Of a DNA stretch of 64,000 nucleotides, positions 56,421-64,000 are shown piece by piece. Every line of letters starts with the position of its first letter. The first letter of the stretch is position 1. The position numbers and the translations under genes are program-made. This stretch comes from Agrocybe praecox (Eukaryota > Basidiomycota > Agaricomycetes > Agaricales > Agrocybaceae): NCBI GenBank assembly GCA_964017145.1, contig OZ024851.1:186001-250000 (forward strand), in the 5' to 3' direction. Under the pieces are notes generated by a model. That model was not told the DNA's origin, did no database searches, and saw only the letters and a list, made by a program, of their open reading frames with translations.

Positions 56421-56610
56421 CAATATAAAGTTCACCTTGTCGGTAAGGCTTTACAAGGCTTTACAATGTTCACCTTGAAGGTCACGTTGACCATCTTGGT
56501 AAGTTATCCATTGAGACGATCTTATTAACGGGCAAAGTCTTAGGGGTCACCAAGATTGGGCAAAAGGTGGTCAAGTTGGCCATTACATTGCTATGTATTA
56601 CGATGTATTA

Positions 56611-57172
56611 ATAATCCGCTTTTGCTGATGACGGCGATATTTTTGATTCGACGTCCAGCGAACTGGAACAAAAACTGCTGTATCCGCCCTCCACTCGCTA
56701 CAAAATATTACAGCGTCGGCAGAATGGGAGGTGCTCCAGAATCATTTTGTCCTACGTGGCTCAGGCCTCCTCCCCCATCGCCCTCGCTGTTACCTATCCA
56801 TCAACTCTTCTCATGAACTACGTGTCTTGGTATGGCTTGGTCATTTTGTATCCTGCGTGGACACTTCGAAGGAAGGGCCTTATTATGTCATCCGACATCT
56901 TAAGCCAGGAAGAGATCCTGTATTATGGCAATAGGGGATTTAGTCAGTATTTCGCAGAAAGTGGCTGCATCAATGGTCCTTACTACACAAAACCCGATCT
57001 TTTGGACGTTCGTCCAAACGGAAAGCCTGCTATCCGACTCTCGACGCGTTCTCTGAGGGATGGTCACTCCCTTCTTGTTCGTTTCGCGGACGATGGACCG
57101 AGAGGGACCGGATACGATTTGGGTGATTTGGAGGAGTCATTGCAGTGGGATCTGGAGCCGGCCTATATCTGA
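56611..57172 (+). pseudogene. 5'-truncated gene of an agaricomycete orphan family
   Basis: An open frame with strong coding character runs from ADDGDIFDSTSSELEQKLLY through RCSRIILSYVAQASSPIALA, STLLMNYVSWYGLVILYPAW, GFSQYFAESGCINGPYYTKP and VRPNGKPAIRLSTRSLRDGH to LEESLQWDLEPAYI and a stop. The MNY(V/I)SW..GIV.LYP.WTL block is what I remember from uncharacterised mushroom proteins that occur in many copies, but I cannot verify this. No start codon or upstream exon is visible, and a SINE-like repeat lies just upstream. Probably a truncated copy. Confidence 0.55.
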
Positions 57173-57393
57173 CTGGTTCTCATCTATTAGCTTCAAGTTG
57201 CCGTACATCCTCTTACTCCTCTTACTTTAAAATGCATACAATTTTTGAGATTTCGAGCGGTATTGAATATTAAACGCATTCATTCTTGGTGGACGAACTA
57301 TACACCTAGTAATATGTACGTTCGCAGTTTGCACCTTCCGAACTCTCTTTGTTCGCTTCCTCTTCTTCAAAGTCCGGCAGTCGGGTCTTCTTC

Positions 57394-57945
57394 TTATATT
57401 AATATGGCCCCTGTTTCGTATCTCCAGACTTCATATTGAGAAGTTCCATCCATTTCCAATCTCTGGCAGACCATGTTAGGTGTTTCAGTGGTCATCTGTG
57501 TTGCCCACCTTCTTCGCAAGCACGGGACAGATGCGTTCGGCAACACAATTCGAATATTGCACGCAGTTTTTCGATGAAGTATATTACATCTGATGTCATG
57601 TATGGGCCCATAACTGGCTGTGATCCTATATTTGGAAAATCTATTTTGAAAGTATGCTCGGCCTGTAATCATTGAGGGCGCTAATTTCATAAGTCTCTGG
57701 TGTATAGTGTGGATCCCATCTCCGTTGTTATCGGTACGCCCGCCTACCACCCCAGATGCAGTTTCATGTATCGTGCTTCTTCCGGCCCTTTTCTTCCTCG
57801 TGATTATATTGTTCCTTTGAATCGCAGCTGGTAGCCTGGTTTGCTCTGTGTAAATTTTTATTTGCTGTGCGTTTTCGGATACTCTTACCGACCGCGTCAG
57901 TGTAAGAACGATTTGTATTCGGCATGTACCGAGAATTTGTACCAT
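57394..57945 (-). CDS. Unsupported 183-codon open frame
   Basis: Open for 183 codons on the minus strand in a region between two recognised genes. The text has no clear domain, signal or low-complexity bias. An overlapping plus-strand frame (MLGVSVVICVAHLLRKHGTD and AFGNTIRILHAVF near 57473) looks at least as protein-like. One of them may be a gene scrap; I cannot decide which. Confidence 0.2.
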   Translation of the reverse strand: MVQILGTCRIQIVLTLTRSVRVSENAQQIKIYTEQTRLPAAIQRNNIITRKKRAGRSTIHETASGVVGGRTDNNGDGIHTIHQRLMKLAPSMITGRAYFQNRFSKYRITASYGPIHDIRCNILHRKTACNIRIVLPNASVPCLRRRWATQMTTETPNMVCQRLEMDGTSQYEVWRYETGAILI

Positions 57946-57984
57946 ATGACTATTGTATCAGATATTGTCGTTAATCAGAAAGCG

Positions 57985-59488
57985 CTAGAAAGCGCCACTC
58001 GCTCCTGATACCTCGCCTGATACTGATATCTCCATCTCTGATATGCGCTTTCTAGCCTCCTCCACCCCTTCTTCTTCGGGGTACAATGGCTTGCGTTTTC
58101 TCGAATATTGCGGAGCGGAAGGCTGCCTAGTGTACCTGCTACGCATACGAAGTATGGCCGCTTTCTGGAAATATAAACATTAGCACTGCTGTATACGATA
58201 ATATAATGGGCTTACATCTCTTTCCGTCTGATCGACAAGTAGAACGCCTCTCAACTGTGTAAGAAAGCTGTACCGTCCGTTTTTCAAAGGGAAAACCGCA
58301 AATGACACGGACAACTCGATGATGTCTCTCTCCTTTATCGTCATTGGTGAAGCATGTTTGTACCTGCATAAATGATATTGTACGTTAGACGCAGACGAAA
58401 GGAATCGTGATTGCCGTACGTGATTGTACCATCCCGGGCGTTGACATGTCTTGCGCGATATTCAACCGCATTGTCTTCAGAGTGAATGAAACCATCGCAT
58501 TCCATATCTTTCAATACGCGGTCTGGATCTTCTGCTTGAGTAAAGTCGACGCGGACCTGGTTTCCTGCGTTCCTCTGCCTATCAAAGTATCTGCAATGGG
58601 TGTTCAACGCGTCCCATTCCATATGACTTCCCGGCGTCCATCCATCGACGGAGTCAGAGGGAAAGGTGTTGTTGAACGTTATGACAATGGCTTCCATTTT
58701 TTGTATGCACCCCTGGAAGTACGCGGAGTCGAATCCTGTCACTGTGATTGCCTGCCTGAGATGCGGGCGCTGGCGCTCCATGGGCGCCTTGGATCTGTGA
58801 TACCGATGCTGATTGTGAATGGTTAGGTCATAGCCTAGTAAACACTCACATAGGCCTCGCAACTGGAGGGAGCATCTTGTCGCAAACTATGCCATTGAAT
58901 CTGATTATAACTGGCTCCATCGCTCCCGCAGTCTCGTCGTGCATGCACAGTCGCCAGCATTTGGGATGGCTGAACTCGGCAACTTCTGTGATTGATGGCT
59001 GCAAGACCGTTGTCTTTTAAGAAAAAACTCGTCAGGTATGAAACACAATATAAGTACATACGTCAATATTGTATAGGTGCCATGCTTGGGTACCCGTCTT
59101 GAGACATTCCGCTGCGATTTCTTCCAACTTCTTGACTGTAAGATTACGACGCGTCAAGGTATGTGTTAGTACGTCTAGTCTGTATAAGGCTAACAATGTT
59201 CGTACCAGAAGCTGCGCGGTCGTAGTGTTGATCTATCATTGGGGTTCAGGAGGTAGGAGAACTGGCCGTTACTATCTGTTATATTCCGTTTGTGATGTAA
59301 TATACATACCTCTTCTCTGTTTGTCATCTGCCAGCATTCACGTAAAACTCTAAGAGAATCTTGGTACATGTTCCATATCAGTACCCTAAAATGTGCATGC
59401 GGTTATCGCGCGCGCAGACGGTCTTGCCCAATTCCTTGCGTTGCACCTTATGGGCGTATCCATTCGCAAAAACGATTAGATGCTCCAT
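57985..59488 (-). CDS. Multi-exon orphan protein, agaricomycete-specific type
   Basis: Exons read in order on the minus strand: MEHLIVFANGYAHK (possible start at 59488), MYQDSLRVLRECWQMTNREE, SNGQFSYLLNPNDRSTLRPR, KKLEEIAAECLKTGTQAWHL, a Cys-containing exon (CRVQPSQMLATVHARRDCGS ... DAPSSCEAY), then a long exon with TPGSHMEWDALNTHCRYFDR, QVRVDFTQAEDPDRVLKDME and GFIHSEDNAVEYRARHVN, then FTNDDKGERHHRVVRVICGF. It ends KRKPLYPEEEGVEEARKRIS and EMEISVSGEV. The C-terminal block with its F-x-H/HS-x-DN core and basic-then-acidic helical tail looks like a recurrent uncharacterised mushroom family; this is recollection, not a search. The first one or two joins are uncertain in phase. It is divergent from the gene starting at 59631, 142 bases away. 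Confidence 0.65.
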
Positions 59489-59630
59489 TTGGAAATATCA
59501 AGCTAGATATAAAAGGGATCCTGTGGGCGCGCGCACTCTGTACGAACGAGCACCTCCACCTTGTTCATTCCTCGTGAATTTATTGTTTACGTCCTAACCC
59601 CTATTGCTCTTATTCCTATTCATACTTCCT
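59489..59630. promoter_or_regulatory. Compact bidirectional promoter with TATA box
   Basis: A 142-base spacer separates two divergent genes. GATATAAAAGGG (TATAAAA at 59508-59514) lies about 117 bases upstream of the plus-strand start at 59631, a usual position once a short leader is allowed for. Confidence 0.5.
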
Positions 59631-62223
59631 ATGCCCCCAAAAGCACAGCCACGTCTCGTAAAGAAAGGCGAAGCGGACAGCGCTGTCCAAGAAGTCAGCT
59701 CTGTTAAGCGCGCACGTGCGTCTAAAATCAAGTCCCCTCCCATGATTTTGGACTCAGACGATGAGGCCGTCGGGTACGCCATCATAAATATCCTGTGTAT
59801 AACGGCTTCTCATTATACGTAGTGAATACCCTCCTTCTCCTGTTAAAGCGCCTGCAAATCGTGCGCGGTATGTATGCGCCCGTCATAATACATTTTCATT
59901 TATTAACTGACATATTCGGTGCCCACAGTCAGGATTACGCCGGTGCCATCACTATTTCCCCAATCAAGCTCCGTCCCCTGTGAGTATGACCTCTATTCCA
60001 TGTATTTCTTTTGCCCCGTTTATTGATTACTTTATTACCATTGTCTAATAATAGGGCTGCCGTAGAATCGAAAACGTTAGTTGTTGCGACATTACTATTA
60101 AGCGACACACACTTATGCGTACCTGCAGATATATTCCCATCTCTGATGATGAGGCAGAAGAGATGAACGAGTCCGAGGCTGAGGCCGAGGGACAAGAGGA
60201 AGAAGAAGGGGAGCTGGTCGAATTCGAGTCGATGGACGACTTTATTGTCCCCTACGACGAGCTTGACCTCGATAACACGGTCGGTGTAGATGAACCGGAG
60301 CATGAAGAGGAAGAGGAAGAGGAAGAGGAAGAGTGCGTAATATTTTCCTTATTTGTCGTCCTCTCTTTGTTTCGCTACATTCATTACTGACCCATCCTCC
60401 CATCCGTCGTGAACTAGTTCCAAACTTGTGAACGGAGATAGGTGCGCTTTTTAAACAAAACAAAAAAAGCGCTATTTTTATTCATTTTGTTTTATTGGTA
60501 CAGCATGTATATCGGGGAGAGCACTCCCAAGAGCGTCCGAGTTGTCAAGCGTCCCGCTCCGACCATGCCCCCTCTTTCTACTAGGAGGTCTGCCCCTCTC
60601 CCTACGCCCGTTACGGACAGTGCTTCTCCGTATGTCACTATATAGTGGCTGCGATCGTGTGTTGACTTTTTTTTTTTTGTTCTAGTACAAAGAAAGCGCG
60701 CATTCAAGGGTCTCCCATGCAGCTTGATTCGCCCGTCGTCGTTAAGCGGGAAGAGGCGCCAAGGACTAAGGCTAAAGCAGCTCAAGCACAGAAGCAGGCG
60801 AGCCCTGAAAAACCGAAGAGGGTTGCTCCATCTACGCCTCGCACCAGGAAAACGAAGAACGCCAAACCGTATGTCCATTTTTTAAATTTTTTTTTGTATC
60901 TTGACTCCAACGGTGCTGACTCCTCATGCAGGGAAGGCGATCAGATGGTTTCTACCACGCCCCTCGTAGCGCACAAGGAGGAGGTCAAGCTTGACGACGC
61001 TATGACCGTCTTCCACGACGACATAAGCTTATTGACGGTCAAGCAAGTCTCTGCCTTTTCTATCGAGCGGCGTCCTTCTAATGAGTTCTGTTTAGAGTTC
61101 TACCTGATGTTAGTGAAGTCACGGACAAGGAAAACGAAGACCGACTTCTCGTTTCTCTTGGCTCCTACCAAGGCCTCCCTAACTTGAGGTGCGTACATCA
61201 TCTTCTCGATTCTGACCTTTTCTCATGTTCCTTGCAGGAAGGTAGAGATATATCCCATCAAAGAGTCTCACGGGATGGGCCTTATAGTATTCAACTGTTG
61301 GTTCAAATTTTCGGATGATCTTGATAAATTGTGAGTTTTTCTTAAGCCTATCGTGCTTTGTTTGTCTTCTTTTATGCTATGAAGTGTTTGCTCACCTCCT
61401 CGAAGCTCCGCTGTCAATGCTATTAATTTTGTCAGAGCTGGACGATTCGTCAATCCATCCAGAGTCGATCCTCGAGAGCTTAGCGCCAAGCCCTTCTTTG
61501 GTTGTAATCAACATGAAATTTGTACCGGCGGTCGTGTCACTGCTGTCCTCCTTTCGTCCGTTATGGTCATCGACTCTTTCATCTATGATTTAAATCCGAA
61601 CCTTCAATACTCCGGACATCACTTTACGGGAGTTTTCCATTCCATCGAATTCCAGAGGATGGTATCGGTTGTGGGCATGGTCACGCAACAGGATACCCTT
61701 CATGCGAACATGTGGAACGACTCTCTCAGTTTTGGCACGAAGACCCAGACCAATGGTGACGATCTCTTTCCATCTCCTACTTTTACTTCTCACTTATATC
61801 TGTCCTTTCTTATCTATTCCTGTTCAGGTACAAATTCCGAGCATCCGCCTAAGGAGTTGGCGGACATGTTCAACACGAAGGCTAGTCCCTCCAAGTACAA
61901 GGCAACTGTACTGCCCGGAAAAAAGGGTCATGCTGAGCCTTTACAGTTTAACGAAAGGAGTAAGTGCTTACTTTTTTTTATTATGCGTGTCGACTTCCCA
62001 TCTAATATAACGCCAAGTCCCTGTATACGACGGACGCGGCAGAACGGTCGTCTTCACTGAGGATTTATTGGAAAATATCAGTTGCTTCCCCCGTCATAAT
62101 GGTGAAATCCCGAAGCATTCGTTTGTGGTGGTGGCTTGGATTGGCCAGATTAATCGTTTCGGAAATCAGCAGAGGCTGCACACATACACTTTGTGGGCCT
62201 TAATCCTGGGCACCGGCAAATAG
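59631..62223 (+). CDS. Multi-exon orphan protein with acidic disordered N-terminus
   Basis: Start MPPKAQPRLVKKGEADSAVQ at 59631. About a dozen small exons follow. The N-terminal half is disordered: basic patches, an acidic block (ISDDEAEEMNESEAEAEGQE, then a Glu run coded by GAAGAG repeats at 60304-60332), and Pro/Lys-rich parts (PEKPKRVAPSTPRTRKTKNA). The C-terminal half looks folded: KVEIYPIKESHGMGLIVFNC, AGRFVNPSRVDPRELSAKPF, HHFTGVFHSIEFQRMVSVVG, SEHPPKELADMFNTKASPSK. The end is VPVYDGRGRTVVFTEDLLEN, then FPRHNGEIPKHSFVVVAWIG, and a stop at 62221-62223. Frames are continuous across the later introns; one join near 61040-61110 is unresolved. The FVNP(S/A)R and VPVYDGR ... FPRH..EIP.(H/N)S.V(V/L)VA blocks recall an uncharacterised agaricomycete family. 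Function unknown. Confidence 0.7.
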
Positions 62224-62451
62224 GTACATCTAAATCGGCCATTATGTTCTTGTTGTTGTTACGTCGACGAAATAAATAAATATGTGTTTCTATTGCACAA
62301 AAAAAAAAGGAATGAAATGAAATACCAACTAAAGAAGGAAAAAAGGAAACATAAGCAACAAGCAGCTAACAACATGTAATTACAAATGGAACATAAAGTA
62401 CACGAAATAGATGGGAGGTCATATTGCCTATGGGTCCATTCGTGATGGTAC

Positions 62452-64000
62452 TCAGATGCCGCCGTCGGACACCCTGCTTAGAAACAGCGTCGATGCATTT
62501 TCTATCTTGTTCTGCAACCTGCCTAGCCTGCTATTTTTTTTTAGCATCTTTTGGAACGTCTGCTGAGGCAACGGGGTAGCCTCTCCATTTCTTATAGCGT
62601 CTAAGCGGCTGTGGTACCACTTCTCCTGATACTCCGTCCAGAAAGGGTAAACGGTATGTGTTCTCCAAGTATGATTTGTCGGCCACCACGACTTCATCTG
62701 GAGATCTGTATGAATTTCTGCACAGTGTTAGTTAGTTGTTTATACCACTTTAAATGTAATGGACTATACCTTGATAGCACGCATATGTGCCGCAAATTGC
62801 GTCCATTTCTGATTCCGTTAACGCGTCGTCACAATAAGTAGAGCCGTCGGAGGCTGACTTGAGCTCAAACCGCGGTCCATTGTGCAATATCGGTCCGTAC
62901 AGGACATTGTTGAGAGAACTGTGGCCGATTGCCAACCTCCATAGGATACCCCCTTCCATTAACGCAGCTCTGGCTATGCGAGAATTGGACAGCATTGCCT
63001 GCATCTCCTTAGTGTACGTCGCATAATCCGCACCGGAAAACACATAACCTGGCATTCTAACGGGTAGCCTCAGTGCTCGCGGCCTCGACGTTTCTAGAAG
63101 AATGTCCCTTCGTAACGTCTTCACACGCACTCCCATTTGCAGCAGTTCGCGACACATCTCGTAGTCGTTCAAGGCAGGGTTCAGTCTGCATGCTAACATT
63201 GCTTCCGTTGTGGAATTGACGGCAAGATACCAGTCGACTGTAGCTTCTCTCTCGAAGTTGAAAATATAATATTTATCTTCAATCCGCCTCAGCTTGGCTA
63301 CATGTTTTGCTCCTGCAAGAGGGTAACTGCATTGTCTGGATAGGTCATGAGAAGCGCCGTCCGGAAGTCCGTCCCCAGGAGCAGAGTATGCGTCTATGAA
63401 CACGGCTGCGAGTCTCGCCAGAGGAGAATCGAAAAACCTGTCTTTTGTGTCGTCCTTTCCTATGATGACGGTGTATCGTTTCTTCTCCTCCTCTTTCATG
63501 GCGTGTTTCAGCATTGGGTTCGTATCCACATTCGTATCAGGAGGAACGACATATCCCATGTGGAGACGTAGCAGGTGCAGAGCTTCGTATTCTTCTACCT
63601 CGTCTACCTCGAACTCACTCACTGGAATCATACCAGAGTGCATGGTTGTGTACCCCCGCTGCTTTACAGCTACTGTCATATCTCGATGCGTGCCATGTTG
63701 TCCCTGCCCGTAGGCCCCTGTCTCTACCTGTGGTTCGATGAAGCATCCGTCATCGTTGACTTCTTCATCCCTATCGCGAGTTCGCTGCCCGTACATTCCT
63801 ATATCTTGATCTGCTTCATTGAAGAAGCCGTCGTCTTCCTCCTCATCATATTCGTCTTCTCCTTCTCCTTCAAAGTCCGAACAACAGTCCCATTCGTCAA
63901 ACACACCGTCATATCTAGCTCTAGTCCCATAATGACTCAGAGTGTCGAGATTGGTCCATCTCGGTACTTTCTCTCGCTTGTAAGTCCCGCTTTCGGATGT
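62452..64000 (-). CDS. Orphan protein, acidic N-terminal region, 5' end outside window
   Basis: The frame is open to the window edge (TSESGTYKREKVPRWTNLDT, LSHYGTRARYDGVFDEWDCC), then acidic (DFEGEGEDEYDEEEDDGFFN). A folded-looking part follows with LHLLRLHMGYVVPPDTNVDT, SPLARLAAVFIDAYSAPGDG, KYYIFNFEREATVDWYLAVN, EAMLACRLNPALNDYEMCRE and GGILWRLAIGHSSLNNVLYG. A good intron (GTATAG ... CTGTGCAG, about 62766-62713) leads to the last exon, EIHTDLQMKSWWPTNHTWRT, VYPFWTEYQEKWYHSRLDAI, ending ASTLFLSRVSDGGI at 62452. It is convergent with the gene ending at 62223. The WWP ... W(T/S).(Y/W).E.WY..RL block is, from memory, common to a large unnamed mushroom family. No catalytic motif recognised. Confidence 0.75.

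Noticed and set aside
1..64000. CRISPR array, bacterial operon or integrated virus
   Set aside because: No regularly spaced identical direct repeats other than the minisatellite, introns throughout, and no viral replicase or capsid-like protein recognised.

Overview
The window looks like nuclear DNA of a mushroom-forming basidiomycete (Agaricomycetes). Coding signal is cut by short introns of about 40-60 bases with GTRNGY donors, CTRAY-type branch points and YAG acceptors. The recognisable proteins (an NACHT P-loop NTPase, a KDZ transposase with its CxC2 cysteine cluster, a Thr/Ser-rich secreted protein) are typical of that class. No rRNA gene, CRISPR array or bacterial operon is seen. There is one 200-N scaffold gap (23001-23200). 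The species cannot be named from the sequence. LAYOUT. 1-6110: dispersed repeats (families C, B and A), one split by a palindromic MITE, then an intact NACHT gene (3654-6110, minus). 6.1-18 kb: mostly decayed material: a minisatellite remnant, a decayed low-complexity gene (8.66-10.91 kb), one copy of a segmental duplication, a truncated NACHT paralogue (12.7-14.3 kb) and a decayed Ser/Pro-rich gene with an internal tandem duplication (15.2-18 kb). 18-26 kb: gene-poor, with the assembly gap and terminal pieces of a KDZ element. 26194-39920: a 13.7-kb KDZ (Kyakuja/Dileera/Zisupton) DNA transposon with 28-bp terminal inverted repeats and five genes. 39.9-48.6 kb: a near-identical copy of a segment also found at 23.3 kb, a nine-copy minisatellite, second and third copies of families A, B and C, and a 1.2-kb non-autonomous TIR element with a clear target-site duplication. 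48985-50046: an intact secreted Thr/Ser-rich gene. 50-56 kb: mostly non-coding, with one intact 130-residue gene and a tRNA-derived short repeat. 56.6-64 kb: a cluster of four multi-exon genes or fragments that look like lineage-specific agaricomycete families of unknown function. HOW IT FITS. The KDZ element is the main coherent system: transposase (1,216 aa), a 640-aa protein with seven copies of a D-P-D-x-E-W-L-type motif, a 684-aa basic accessory protein, a Cys6/coiled-coil protein with a one-base frameshift, and a 92-aa coiled-coil protein. Exon joins that I worked out by hand keep frame exactly in the transposase, K1, K3 and K5, so these genes look intact and recent. The element is unusually rich in TCCCGC/GCGGGA, on both strands and inside exons. 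A second junction at 23.2 kb has the arrangement expected if the element had inverted between its TIRs. The rest of the window is a graveyard of small dispersed gene families whose copies confirm each other.
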